The position numbers were made by a program, and so were the translations under genes. A DNA stretch of 64,000 bases, from NCBI GenBank assembly GCA_002105175.1, contig MCGE01000022.1, positions 496,001-560,000 of the forward strand, written 5' to 3'. This document shows positions 47,999-59,708 of the stretch, piece after piece. This DNA comes from Absidia repens (Eukaryota; Mucoromycota; Mucoromycetes; Mucorales; Cunninghamellaceae). Positions within the stretch are counted from its first letter, which is position 1. Each line of letters opens with the position of its first letter. The notes below the pieces were generated by a model. The model was not told where the DNA came from. It ran no database searches and worked only from the letters and a program-made list of their open reading frames with translations.

Positions 47999-50417
47999 GA
48001 AGAGGATGAAAGTAAGGAAAAGCAAGTTTTTTTTTTTTTTTTTTTTTTTTGGTGAACGACAATTTTAAACCAATTAAAGCGCCGCAAAGCATTTTTGACC
48101 TGAATGAACACTTTTGCACATGTGGGTAAAAAAAAGTAATAGGCGCGATATTTTTTGCTGCCTCTGCCACGTCACACTTCAATAGATAGTCCCTTGGGGT
48201 CTAACCGTCGTGTTCGATGGTCCGTCGACAGTTCTAGTCGCATAAAAGGAAGCATGAAAATAAAATTACCGTAACAACAACCTAGGGCCCATCTACTTTA
48301 GAATATGGCACTCACACTTGAATTAATCTGTGTGTGATACATTAATTTGTTGAAAGAAAAAAAAGCAAGGAGTTCTTGGGTAGCATTATATGTAATATCA
48401 AAGAAGCACTCATCCAATACCATTTGATCGACTCTCTAAATTTTTACTATGCAACATCAACCAATAACAGACTGCAAATCCCATTATATACTCACAAAAA
48501 AGTGAAACAAAACTACTATAACAATGACAGCATCGAAGGCGAATTGCGCTATCGTATGGGCAGAAGCACCAAAGAGAAGAGAACAAAAGTGTTGCCGATG
48601 TTGAATGATGATGGCTTCAGTCATATAAATAGAACCACCACTATGATGATATTTTATGACATTGATTGTTGTAAGAAAAAAAGGGCGGGTTCCTTTTGCG
48701 CATCCACCAAAAAAAAAAAATTGCAAACCCAAACCCTCACAGAAGACCAGAAAACCCGTCTTTTCAAATTCCGCCCACGTGGATGTTTATTTTATTTTTT
48801 TGGCGCTCTTCCTTTTTTTTTTCTTAAATTCTTCACAAGTGTGACCCCTATGGGGTTATCATGGACTTCAATTAGTGTCAGGTCTAGTTTAGAAGGGTTT
48901 TCAGCTCAGGGATTACAAGATGCATGGGGAAGCCCTTTCATTTTGGATCTAGGATCTAACGGTACTATTAGTTGGTTTTTTGGACTCTTCATTAGCTTAG
49001 TTTAGTACTAGTTTATTCATAGCTCATATCTATATTCAAATAAAATATGTCTCTTTTTATATAGTTGAATGAAAAATGTCCCAATAATCTATCATTCCTT
49101 GTGTAATAGATCCTTGTTTACCATGAACCACTTATATTAACGTTGGCTAATGGTGTACATCTTGTCTTTGATTTTAGTATCTCATCATACCAATGCACTT
49201 CAATAAAATATACCATTTTATTAACCATACTCTGACCCGTCTGATTTTAAACAAAGTCGCTGTTTCTAACTGTTTTGTGAGTGTCCTGTTATATACATGC
49301 TGTCTGATTCAGTCACTTAATACCAAAGATAGCCATATTCCTATCCAACCAATCATATAAATGAATCTAGATTATGTTGTCAGCCGCCATTATAAAGCAC
49401 TTTTTATTGTATTCTAACATATTTACCGCCACTTTTCCCCACAGCCTTAGCTCTGGCGACTGGCTGACAGTTCTAGGTCACACAATATGAAATGTAGCCT
49501 TATTCCTTCTCTAACACTCCTGGTAATGAATCCATGTCGTGCCGCCAGCGCTATCATCCCTATAAAACATTGTAGCTTCCATTAGACTAGTCATACTGTA
49601 TATATACACAATTCAATAATTTTATTACGTATGATATAATAATAAAAAAACACAATGAAAGCCAATGCGGCCGACAATGCACTGCATACTGAAATTTTAA
49701 ACATAAAGGCGTCAAACCCATCCTTTTTTTTTCGCTCAGACGCTAGCAAGTCGATCAACGTAGTTTTGCGCATGATGGGCGGGCACCAATGTGCCACGCA
49801 CTAAAATTGCAAAATGACGGAACCATCTGATCTCAAGTCCCTCACTTCCCACACACTCACTTATACACACACACGCACACGCCTTACACTCCGCAGACCT
49901 CTTTTTCTTTTTTTGCTCAAGTCCCGTAAATCTGTTTCCATATTTTGAACCTAGGAGCATGTTCAGACGATCGTCCCCATTTTGAAATTAATGTCACGGA
50001 ATTGGAACGTTTATAATACAAAAACACCCTTAAACGGCGGCACATAGTGCCGGTGAGGTGAGTTTTGACCAATACCAGCCAAACAAGCAGCTGCGGAAAT
50101 ATTGTATCTTTAAGAGTGAATGAAACAAGCCAAGTGAATGTGTTTCACCTATGGCGACGTTTCTTGGTTGTCGCCCTCTTCTTTTTCCTCCTCCCCCCGA
50201 AAGGTGGCCTGCCCTGGTCTGCCTTGAACCTATTCTATTGGTCAGCCCCCCTGATTTGGAACTCGGAAAAACATTTCCGGCGCTCGCGGTGTTTTAAAGA
50301 TTAGGGACAAAAAATTAAAAAAAAGGAAAGCCAGCCGGTGTCCAATTCTTCTCTTGTTCATTTTATTATTTATTATTCTACGCCTTATATCAATATATTT
50401 GATTACAGCCTTCTATT
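47999..50417. other. Divergent intergenic region with dispersed-repeat copy F
   Basis: Lies between PGAP1 and the hydrolase, both reading outward. A T run of about 24 at 48027-48050, repeat copy F, and GC-richer sequence at 50000-50300 near the hydrolase promoter. ORF 50065-50304 lies in that GC-richer part and has no family feature. Confidence 0.55.
48690..49380 (+). repeat. Dispersed hairpin repeat, copy F
   Basis: TTCCGCCCACGTGGATGTTT, core TTAGAAGGGTTTTCAGCTC / ATTACAAGATGCATGGGG / AAGCCCTTTCATTTTGG, then CTTCATTAGCTTAGTTTAG, AATAAAATATGTCTC and the distal CCAAAGATAGCCATATT, CCAACCAATCATATAA. The stem arm reads AAGCCC instead of AAACCC, which still pairs in RNA as a G-U. Confidence 0.85.
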
Positions 50418-51872
50418 ATGACCGAAAATATTAAAGCAGAGGAACACTCAACTATGACAGAACAAGGCTATGTCCCTGTTGGTCAAGGTCGTGATGCAAC
50501 TCCCGTCAATCTTTATTACGAAATCCACGGATCTGGTATAGAAAAGGTGCTACTTGTCATGGGTAATAGAAACAAAGAAGCAAACTTCCATTCAAATTAT
50601 CAAGTAGAACTCTACTGAATTTTCTCCCTTTTTTTTTATTTATGTTTTTGATATGTAGGTCTATCTACTCCTTGCCAAGCTTGGGAGCACCAGGTACAGC
50701 AAAAAAAAAAAAAAAAAAAGTGAGAGGGGGAGGGAGGGCAAAAAAAGCTGACAAAGGGGTTGGACTGAGTTTCCAGAATAGTAACATATCATCTTACTTT
50801 TACGAATAGTGCAAATATTTGGCTGAAACTGGCAAATACACAGTCATTATCTTTGATAACCGCGGAATGGGAAAGTCAGGCAAGTATGAGGGAAAATCAG
50901 AAAACAAAAGAAATAGAATGAATTGACTAACCTGAAGCATATTGTAATCATTAGACTCCCCTTCTGGACTTTATTCGTAAGTAATATTTACTGCATGGTT
51001 AGCATTATACAGTGAAAATGGAATTTTAATCAGGTAACACTTTCTAATATGTAGGACTTCTCAAATGGCAAGTGACGCATTCGATTTGCTGGACCATTTT
51101 GGTTGGACTTCCGGAATTCACTTGGTTGGTATCAGCATGGGTGGCATGATCTCTCTGGAAATGGCAACAACTGAACCCGAAAGACTCAAGACATTAACTT
51201 TGACAAGTACTTGTGCCAAGAAAAACATCCCTACGGTAAATCAAAAGAGTATAAGACATTAGAACGATGATTTTGAAAGCTAAAGGTATATCTTTGTGTG
51301 CGTGATGATTTTAGATTCGAGCAGTGACAACTTTGGCGAAATCTGCATTTGTCTCAAAAACCCTGGATGAAAGAGTGGATAACATGGTGTCCCTAGTGTA
51401 TCCTCCTTCGTGGCTGGATCAAGCGTGCCAAGAAGAAGATTACGCTACAAATAGGGAAATGGTGAAAGCTCGGGCCGTTCAACGTGGAACCAAGACTCGG
51501 GTACAACCTTTGCACGGCAACATTGGACAAACAGCGGCTTGTTTGAGACACTATGTATCAGATGCACGGCTTTTGACGTTGCGCAAGGTGGGATTACCAG
51601 TGATGATTGTTACTGGTACTTGGGATTATCTCGTGCGCCCTGAATATTCATACCATATGGAAAAGGTTTTGAAGGCTCGCCTGGAAGTCTTTGAAGGAAG
51701 GTAAGATTTACAAAAAAAAAAGTAGGAGTTTATGAAATACATAGATACATGGTTCTCATCTTGCCTTTTTTTCTACCGTTATGTAAATGCTAGTGGTCAT
51801 GGATTACCGGAAGAACAAAAAGAAAAATATAACGCGCTTTTGCTGGATCACTTTTCTCAAACTAGCTCTTAG
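50418..51872 (+). CDS. Alpha/beta hydrolase fold protein
   Basis: Seven exons: 50418-50562, 50659-50693, 50810-50879, 50955-50976, 51055-51235, 51315-51700, 51794-51872; 918 nt, 305 residues. Typical order of an alpha/beta hydrolase: oxyanion region VLLVMGLSTPCQAWEHQ, strand and turn VIIFDNRGMGKSDSPSG, nucleophile elbow LVGISMGGMIS (Ser near residue 136), Asp in VTGTWDYLVRPE, and His in GRSGHGLPEEQ. Resembles small cytosolic esterase/epoxide-hydrolase-like proteins; substrate unknown. No signal peptide. The third intron uses a GC donor (50880-50881) because the only nearby GT would break the frame at GMGKSD. Exon 4 is 22 nt. A second in-frame ATG at 50454 could be used instead. Confidence 0.88.
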
Positions 51873-52431
51873 CTTTTTTTTTTTTTACTGTAGTTAGTTT
51901 TTGTTTTTGATGAAATAAATATACCTTGTGAATTATATTATTTGTCTATGAACAGTTGTATGTGGCTATTTGGGAATGTGAGAAATTTTATTTATATATA
52001 TATATAATGTGTGTGTATATCTGTCTGTATGTGTCTGTATGAGGGTGTGGGTTTTGTTAGATTTTATTCTGTAAACAGGCTGATTTGGTAGCGTCTTCAA
52101 TACATATGGCCATCGCCTTACTACATTATTACTATTTCAATCACCGCCATTCATGCACACTGAAAGGCAAAACAGTCAGTGTAAAAAGAATGTGTTACTA
52201 GTATATATCATTTGAGCATCTAAATATGGAGACAAATAAAAAGAGACAATAGAATATCATGGTAAAACAAATATTTTTATTTGAATATATAGATATAGAT
52301 ATATATATATAAGAATCTACAAGCTAATAGTAACATAAACTATGATGTGAGGGAGGGTGAAATGACTAACTAATAGAATTGAGTTGAGAGAAGGAAAAAA
52401 GAGAGAAACACGATGCTAACCACATGCATTT
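51873..52431. other. Convergent intergenic region
   Basis: 3' flanks of the hydrolase and SerRS genes. AATAAAT near 51915 may be the hydrolase polyadenylation signal. TA-rich runs near 51990 and 52300. Nothing else seen. Confidence 0.5.
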
Positions 52432-53850
52432 TTATTTTTTGGGGGCAGGAGCAGCCTTGACATAAGGAATAAAGGTACGACCATCCATGTAAGGCACCAA
52501 GGGAGGAGGCACTTCCAAACCATCTTCGCGTTGCCATGTTTCCAAAAGACCACAGATAGCACGTTCAGTAGCACAAAGGGTGGAGTTCAAACAATGGACA
52601 TACTTCTTTTCCCGATCAGACATCTTTTTAATACCACAACGAATTTCCAGGTTACGGGATTGATAATCAGTACAGTTGGAGCAAGAGACCAATTCCTTGT
52701 ATTCACCTTGATAAGGGAACCAGGCTTCCAAATCATATTTCTTGGCAGCAGCATTGTTGAGAGCACCGGAGACGATGGATACCACACGGTAAGAGAGTCC
52801 CAAGGATTGGAAAAATTCTTCAGAGGCAGTGATCATATCGTGGAACATGTCCCAGGACTTTTCAGGATCAGTCAAGACAAATTGTTCAATCTTTTCAAAT
52901 TGATGGACACGGAAAATGCCCCAGGTATCCTTGCCATGCGCACCAGCTTCTTTACGGAAACAGGTAGAATAACCAGCATACTTGAGAGGAAGTTGTTCGG
53001 AAGGCTTTTCAAACCATTCACCAGCATGGAAGGCAGAGATTGGTTGTTCAGAAGTGGCAATCAGGTACTTATCATCACCATCACCAGTCACCTTGTAGAG
53101 TTCTTCGTCGAATTGAGATAACTGAGCAGTCTTGGCCATCATTTCCTTACGCATGAAGAAGGGAGTCATCAATTTCTTGTATCCACGTCGGCCAAGGAAG
53201 GATAAGCCATAGTTGATCATAGCCAAGTTCAAGTCGACACCAACACCAGTCAAAAAGTAACCACGATGACCAGCAATATTAGCACCACGTTCTTGATCAT
53301 AACCATCCAAACGAGACAATACTTCGTGATGGGATAAAATATCAGTCTTCTTAACAGGTTCGACGTCGTTGTGGTTGTATGTCTTGATCACTTCGTTGTT
53401 GTCCTATTGAAAATGATAAAAAAATTTAGTCAGAGGAAAAAGATACAGCCCATAGTATATACTGATATAGTCTATGTTACTTACTTCGTTCATAGAGGTA
53501 GGGACAGAAGTGTGTACAATATTACCAAGGGTGCCTAGTTTGGTCTTCCAGGTAGATTCTTCTTCCTTGGCTTGCACAATCAAAGCTTCCTTTTCCTTTT
53601 GCAATTGGGTCTTCTTGGCCACCAATTCGGAAGCGTCTTCCTTTGCTTTGTACTTCTTGCCAACTTCTTTTTGCACAGCATTGATTTCCTTGTTCTTTTG
53701 GTCGCTGTTGAATTGTGTTTTGACCCATTGTTTATAGATGGTGATGATTTCGTCGACAATCTCCACAGAGTCACCACGGCGGCGTTGAGATTCCTTGACG
53801 GCTTCAGGATTTCCGCCACGATCTTCCAATAACAAGTTGATATCAAGCAT
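52432..53850 (-). CDS. Seryl-tRNA synthetase, cytosolic
   Basis: Class II synthetase charging tRNA-Ser. Exons 53850-53485 and 53403-52432; 1,338 nt, 445 residues. [20 protein letters not shown] opens the family-typical N-terminus, and residues about 35-110 form the long coiled-coil arm that contacts tRNA-Ser. Motif 2 is [20 protein letters not shown] and motif 3 is near [18 protein letters not shown] mitochondrial presequence is absent. The C-terminus ends in a Lys pair as in other cytosolic fungal enzymes. It shares the window with a tRNA-Ser(AGA), which is coincidence as far as the sequence shows. Confidence 0.95.
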
Positions 53851-54130
53851 GCTGTATAAAACAAAAACAAAAAAAAAAGAAATTGGAAGTTTGAGCAAAA
53901 GGGGAAGAAAAAAAAAGTTTTCCATGGTCACGAGTCGGACATTAAATATATCACCCGTTGAAAAAAATAATCCAGCCCTGAATTGTCAAATCACAAAATT
54001 GTAGAGACATCAAATAATGATATGGTAATTATAAGATGTCTTTTTTTATTAAATAAAAATAAAGGCATTGGTTGAATAAAGTACAAAATGGTAGAAGGGA
54101 ATACTAGTCTTAAATATAAAGAAAGCTATC
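53851..54130. other. Short intergenic region upstream of SerRS
   Basis: SerRS promoter and 3' flank of the OXA1 relic. No distinct element recognised. Confidence 0.4.
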
Positions 54131-54955
54131 TAACATCGACGTTTGGAGGCTCTACAAGCATTACCGGCAGCTTGTTGACGTTCAAGAAGCACTCGGTCCT
54201 TTTCTTTCTTGCGTAGAGTTTTCGTCAATCCTTGAATTTTTCCATGGATCCCTTGGGTTCCTTTTGTAAATTCTTGGCAGAGTTGATAAGTTGAAGGATA
54301 TTCAAAGTACTACATACAGATGAGTTTTCATGGCCAGGATTTGAGTGATAGAGTAAAGTTAGAAGCGATCCAGTAGACAAATACGCCCTATACAAAGATA
54401 AAGGAGATATAAATAATCCGCCAATTATTAAAAGTCATTTATTTTGGAATTATTTGACTAACACTAGGTTTCCAAACAGTGAACGATATAGTCAAGATCG
54501 AGACGCGACGCATAACAGCCTTCATGCTTTAGGATTGAGGACGTGGTACACCAGCTTCCAACACAGCCATCATATGATGCGTGTCACCTCGGGATTGAGA
54601 TTCACCAAACGAGCAGGAGCATGATAATCACTGGTAAAAGCGTCGTACGAAACTATCACCGTAGCGAAAGTAATGGATCCCCACCATAGCAAAACCAAAC
54701 ATTACATGTACTGCTTCAATCATCGCTCCCAATCCGCCGACAAGTGTTAAATTGCAGTCCCAATGCTATCAAGTTGCCGATTTGTGCTGCTGCTGCTGTT
54801 GCTGCTGTTGCTGCTGTTGCTGCTCCAATGATTGAATCGATCGCCGGAATTTGTGCTGAATTATCCACTACTGAGGTATCTTGAACGTTGCATGACGACG
54901 ATGACGAACCGTATGTTGAGTTGATGATGAAGTATAGTTCCTGCCGGTCGTTCAC
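54131..54955 (-). pseudogene. Decayed OXA1/YidC-type mitochondrial insertase gene
   Basis: Pieces of the Oxa1 fold occur in order but in different frames. From the 5' side on the minus strand: AAQIGNLIALGLQF (about 54800-54756), VGGLGAMIEAVHVMFG (next frame, about 54745-54695), LWWGSITFATVIVS and PARLVNLNPEVTRI (another frame, to about 54575), then AVMRRVSILTISFTVWKPS (54525-54463) and, after a plausible intron, GVFVYWIASNFTLSL (54390-54340), which is the Oxa1 last-helix motif. A charged C-terminal tail follows to a stop near 54131. The loop and helices between the first and fourth membrane segments are missing, and at least two frame changes cannot be explained by GT-AG introns. I read it as a disabled copy. 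Sequencing error could account for single frame changes but not the deletion. Confidence 0.6.
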
Positions 54956-55951
54956 TTTTTTCAGTACGATATATCAGATGACGCTGGCTGGATGCAAATA
55001 GAGAACAGGTATGGGATCGAATACTAAAACAAAATAAGTACAAAACAGTAGCTTTAGAACCCTTTGGCACTTCCTTTAGGTTGCCGTATACTTACTGAGC
55101 CAGACATCCCGATTGGTAGAAGGCTATAAAGAAAGAGAAAACAGTTTAGTTGAATAAAACAATAGTATTCAGTTCTTTTTATATACGCTACTTTCACAGT
55201 GACAATTTAGTAGAGTGGTTAAAAAAAATTAAATTCTTACATCCTTGATACTGAGCGTCCATAGGCGCCAAACATGTCAAATAGATATCTGAAAGGAAGA
55301 AGCCTAATGCCAGCATTTTTCTGACGGCGAATTGGATTAAAAAAGCCACCATGCATTAAAATTCTCCGCACCACCACTGGTAGTACAACCCTCGATTGCC
55401 TCTTTTAGACATGATTCAAAAATACATTGTGAGAGCATCTCCCAATCCTGATATTAAATTAATAGCCAAAAATCAAACTCGAATTTGCTAGTAGTCAAAG
55501 GTATAGTTTTTGAGCGACACATTCCTCCCCTCTCCCTCTAAAGAGAATAGTTATTATCTTTAACTTGCGTAATGGAAAATCACAAGAAAACCGGGGAAGC
55601 TATAAATACCATGAAAATGCATTATTATACCACCAATTTATAAAAAAAACCAGTGCCAATATCAGATGCCGAGCTCCGTGATCTTTGTTCTGCAAACCGT
55701 TTTCACTATTTCAATCAAAAATAAATCTATACAACGTTCACTGACAATTTTCTGTTGAGATATTTATTCCAAATAAAACGAAGCATTAGCACTGCAATAT
55801 AGCGATAAAATAATAATAATAATAACAATAATAATAAAGAATGCATAAAATGATGAAAAAAGGCCAAATCACTTCTTACCTGTTTTGAAAAGCCGACATT
55901 TTTTTTCCTTTCCTTTTTTTTCCCGCTTTTTCTTCCCACTTTTTGAATACG
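54956..55951. other. Intergenic region upstream of the YIPF6-like gene
   Basis: AT-rich, with scattered GTATAC-like and ATAATAATA motifs (55808-55836). Splice-like patterns near 55070-55260 on the minus strand might be more of the decayed OXA1 gene, but no recognisable coding was found. Confidence 0.45.
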
Positions 55952-57145
55952 ATGCTTACTTCAAATCACAATCAGCCTTCGTTTAACAAATACGATAATC
56001 CCTTCTCCTCCTCTTCAGACCCTTATTCCACCTTTATTGAACCTGACTTGGACTTGACTGGTCAATCCACGCGTCAGCCTACACAACAATCTACGCCACC
56101 TAGTTCAACTCCTCCAGCCTATTCCAATCCTTTTGCTAATCCTGCCCTCTCCGGTAATATCGGTAGTTCTACCCACACTTCGAAACATCAACCCACCTCA
56201 ACTGCGAACTATGAATACTCTGGGGAAGATACTCTAGATGAACCTGTCTCTACGACCATTGTAAGTCGATGGTGACTTCGACCACCCACTCCTTTTGTAC
56301 TCATTTTTTTTATCCCGCTCTCTCTTATCCTTAGTTACGTGACCTGAAAAAAGTGGCCAACAAAATGCTACAGGTGCTTCACCCAAAAGGCGATAGACAT
56401 GTATTGAGAGACTGTAAGAATATACTGCATTGTACCGATTCACTTTATAGAAGTTTATTCATCAAATTCTTCTAGGGGACTTGTGGGGGCCCTTACTATT
56501 ATGTCTTTCGCTTGCAATGTAAGTTAAATACGAATACAAATAGGTAATATATGTAGCTTATTTATTCTTGCTCTTTATTATATATATATATCATAGAACT
56601 TTAAGTACTAGAGCTCCTACTGATCAAAGTGTATCCATTTTTACTGGTGTCTTTGTAATTGTTTGGCTTGGTGCGGCTGTGGTGACGGTTAACGCCAAAC
56701 TCCTTGGCGGTGCAGTGTAAGTTTTCAAGTGAAAGGGCATCGAATGATGATGAATGAAAATAATATAAAAATGAAGCTCACTTTTTTTGTTGATGTTGCG
56801 ATTCCTTCGATAGATCATTCTTCCAATCCGTGTGTGTTATAGGATACTGTTTATTCCCTCTGGTTGCTGCCTCAATTGTATCAATCTTTGTTCATTTGAT
56901 TTGGGTACGTTTACCGATTGCTATAGTCACATTTTCCTGGTCTACTTATGGTGGGTTATAAACTGGATTTGTCATTTATTTTTATTACCATTCATTCACT
57001 TTTTCGTTTTCGTTCTCCATTCCCTATAGCCTCTGTTGGTTTCTTATCTGAATCACAAATCAATTTGAACAAGAGGCGGGCCCTCACTGTGTATCCCCTT
57101 TGCCTCTTCTATACGGTGATCTCTTGGCTTATTTTAGTATCTTAG
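55952..57145 (+). CDS. YIPF6/Yip4-like Golgi membrane protein
   Basis: Yip-family protein of the early secretory pathway that associates with Rab GTPases. Exons 55952-56260, 56335-56413, 56476-56518, 56597-56716, 56814-56950, 57030-57145; 804 nt, 267 residues. The cytosolic N-terminus is Pro/Ser-rich with three NPF-type triplets (DNPFSS, SNPFAN). The family block TLDEPVSTTILRDL ... RDWDLWGPLLLCL begins near residue 93 and is characteristic of YIPF6/Yip4. Five hydrophobic segments follow (LLLCLSLAI, TGVFVIVWLGAAVVTV, GYCLFPLVAASIVSIF, LPIAIVTFSW and LCLFYTVISWLILVS). ATG 55952 is used because an earlier in-frame start would be TTG. Confidence 0.92.
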
Positions 57146-58027
57146 GCTACAATTATGGATCTTTCGCCTTACACTCTCTTCCTTATAGTATATAGTATCT
57201 CTATTTTCCCTTTTTTTAGTCTTTCATATATATCTACCACTATTTTTATCATCGATTGATATTATTGGAAATAAAGCCTATAGTATATGTATTTTTTATT
57301 TTGTTTTTATCTTTGCAATGAATTATCTTATGTACGCTATTATCATGTGTACTTTTGGATCCACAATATTGATACCAGCTTTCCATGTCAATGAAAGTCA
57401 GTTTTTTTTTTTTTTTTTTTTTTTGGTTGTGTGATTACCATATAGTATCCAGAGAAATGTCAACCCAGTTCAATATTGTCAATTCCAATTTGTAAAAAGA
57501 CAACAGAGCAACCGAAAACTGTGCTTAAAAAAAATACAAAAATTTAGAAATATATTAGTGCTGCACTCATAGTAGATCGTTTATATCTTTATTACCTCTT
57601 TTGATTCTTCCTCTGCCTGCAGTCACAACGAATATCTGGTCAAAATGCTTAGATGCATCTTCTATTCGCTTTGGAATGCAGTCGACATTGACACAAATCG
57701 AGCCACGTCACTTTTCAATGTTGTCTGTAGTCGATAAATTTTTTAAGAAAAAAAAAAACGTCGCTGATGAAAGAGCCAGTTTTAAATACCGACGATATAT
57801 TGGCATGAATGCTGTTGGTAATGGTAGCAATATAATTCATCTATTTTTTAGACGCATCTTATTGATATGCAGAGCAGATTACAATGTATGAGAGTAAAAA
57901 AAAATACTAAAAGTTATGCGTCGACTACATTCAAGGATTAATACAATGCCGAACCAAATACTCCAATCTGATTGGCCAATATTGTTCCTGTACTTTATAT
58001 ATTTCTTCTTGGTCTAATTCTCAGAGA
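57146..58027. other. Intergenic region between YIPF6-like gene and tRNA-Arg
   Basis: 3' flank of the Yip gene with AATAAA at 57270, a T run of about 24 (57401-57424) and AT-rich DNA. No gene supported; ORF 57601-57891 has no family feature. Confidence 0.5.
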
Positions 58028-58101
58028 GGGACTATGGCCCAATTGGACAAGGCGTCTGACTACGAATCAGGAGATTCCAGGTTCGACCCCTGGTAGTCTC
58101 A
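58028..58101 (+). tRNA. tRNA-Arg, anticodon ACG
   Basis: Folds as a full cloverleaf: acceptor GGGACTA / TAGTCTC (one G-U), anticodon stem TCTGA / TCAGG with loop CTACGAA, T arm CCAGG-TTCGACC-CCTGG, discriminator A. The anticodon is ACG, read as I at position 34 for CGN Arg codons. No intron. B box GGTTCGACC is intact. An LTR-like element begins about 110 bp downstream. Confidence 0.95.
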
Positions 58102-58211
58102 ACCTCTTCTTTTGTACCCATTTCCAATAATGTGGCTTGGCAACGTTCTAGTTCGGAATCAAACTCTTTTTTTTTTGCGCACAAGCGCTGCTCTATTTTT
58201 GTTATTGGATC

Positions 58212-58980
58212 TGTTGCGGCTAAATCTGTGATTTTAGTCCAACTGGATTGTGTTTTTGTAGGTTTTTTATGTTTTTCTGGGTTGAATAGGATGCCTTGAG
58301 TTATCCTTTAGTATAGCTTTTGCTTGTTTAGAGCTTGAAAATAGATTTGTTCCTTGGGCGGAATTTGAAATATCTTGTTCCTGAATCGGACAAAAATAGA
58401 ATTGATAGTAGTGAGCACCAGAACTTTTGTAGATAAAGTCCAACTGTAGAGAAAGTTTATAAAAAATAAACTTGGAAAAGTAAAATAAAATAAAAAGAAA
58501 AGTATTGACCTTTGTTGGTTCAATAAAAATATAGTGTATAACACACAGTAAAAATAAAATAAAAAGAGGACTTGTAGTCAAAAAAATAAAAAAAGGGTTT
58601 CTATAATCCAATAGAAACAGTAGATAATTTGGTGGTTAAAAGAACCTTTGTACTAAGTTTTATTTTATAATATGAGAAAACTTGATAAAAACTAAAGAAA
58701 AAAAGAAAATTAAAAAATTTGGGATATATATATATGAAAATAAAAATTTAAAAATAGACTGAAAAAAGACGTCGGTGTAAAAAATACGCAGGTGAAAAAA
58801 AGACATCGGGGTAAAATATATGCAGGTGAAAAAAAGACACCGGGGTAAAAAATACGCAAGTGTAATGTGTAACAATCAATAAAAACTTAGGGAGCTTATT
58901 GATGTTGATGTTGTTGATGTTGATGTTGTAGATGTTGTTGTTGGGAGCGAACTCAGGCCGATCCTCGACAGATCGTATCT
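58212..58980 (+). repeat. LTR-like element downstream of tRNA-Arg
   Basis: Starts TGTTGCGGCTAAATCTGTGA, like the solo LTR at 59090 (TGTTACGGCTAATTTTGG). It shares TTTTTGTAGGTTTTTTAT, GTGAGCACCAGAACTTTT and an AAC(C)TTTGTA block in the same order. It contains a three-unit tandem repeat. It ends in a GTTGATGTTGTTGATG run and TTGGGAGCGAACTCAGG, which could be a primer-binding site but is not proven. No retroelement ORF is present. Confidence 0.6.
58761..58862 (+). repeat. Three-unit tandem repeat, unit about 34 bp
   Basis: GAAAAAAGACGTCGGTGT and the following AAAAATACGCAG recur three times with small changes (GACATCGGGG, GACACCGGGG). It lies inside the LTR-like element, at about the same place as the 28-bp repeats in the neighbouring solo LTR. 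Confidence 0.85.
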
Positions 58981-59089
58981 TGTGCTACGGCTATTTTTGA
59001 AATGGATATAGGCAGTAACGGTGTTGATTCAACCTCTTTGTTAAAGCTTCAGTTATATTTTACACCAGATGTATAGTGTATAAGTGTAT

Positions 59090-59708
59090 TGTTACGGCTA
59101 ATTTTGGTTATCAGGTCGTAGCTGGAAATTGTTTTTGTAGGTTTTTATTTTTTTATAGAGTGAGCACCAGAACTTTTTAGGATTAAGTTCAACCGATTGT
59201 AGCTTCAAAGGCTTAAAGATAATATAGGACTATACTTGAAAGTCCAAGTGAGGATGTATTATTTTCAAAGATGAAAATAATAAGGTCAATAAAATAAGTA
59301 GTGACTTAAATCAAGTCAAAAAAAATAAAGTGAAGCGAGATTCAGACTCAGCTGTCAAAAATATATAATAAAAGTCTTCCAAAGTGTGGAATAATAGGAA
59401 GCCAACAAGTTGGGAGGTTTAAAAAAACCTTTGTAATGAATTTATTAAAAAGTAAAGATAGTAAAGAGTGATTAAAAATATAATAATTAATAATTTTCTT
59501 TTTCTTTTTCAATGTTTTTTCTAAGGTATTTATACTAAAATTTATTTTATGCGAAACATCTGGTACTGAACGTCTTGTTTAGAACATCTTGTACTGAATG
59601 TCTTGTTTGAAACATCTGGTACTGAACGTCGGGTTATGAACGTCGGGTACTGATCTTCACCATTTGTTTCATCCCAAACAATTCTCAAGGTTGAGGTCAA
59701 CCGTCACA
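59090..59708 (+). mobile_element. Solo LTR, 619 bp, with 4-bp target duplication
   Basis: Begins TGTTACGG and ends CCGTCACA, so it has TG...CA ends with an imperfect 8-bp terminal inverted repeat. It is flanked by GTAT on both sides (59086-59089 and 59709-59712). The uninterrupted copy at 63.4 kb carries one GTAT at this point, which supports insertion. No internal gag/pol region remains, consistent with LTR-LTR recombination. Degenerate 28-bp tandem repeats lie at 59553-59655. Superfamily cannot be named. Confidence 0.8.
59553..59655 (+). repeat. Three- to four-unit tandem repeat in solo LTR, 28-bp unit
   Basis: GAAACATCTGGTACTGAACG followed by TCTTGTTT, repeated as AGAACATCTTGTACTGAATG and again as GAAACATCTGGTACTGAACG, with a shortened last unit. 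Confidence 0.85.

Noticed and set aside
50065..50304. 79-codon ORF upstream of the hydrolase
   Set aside because: It lies in the presumed promoter of the hydrolase, has no domain or signal, and would leave no room for a normal leader.
52531..53121. 196-codon plus-strand ORF
   Set aside because: Antisense shadow of the SerRS second exon.
54716..54955. 79-codon ORF with Ala/Thr repeat as an independent gene
   Set aside because: Its end (AQIGNLIALGL) matches the start of the Oxa1 core, so it was read as part of the decayed OXA1-like gene.
58267..58875. Hydrophobic minus-strand ORFs within the LTR-like element
   Set aside because: Frames made of Phe/Ile/Leu/Tyr codons from AT-rich repeat DNA; no reverse transcriptase, integrase or gag motif.
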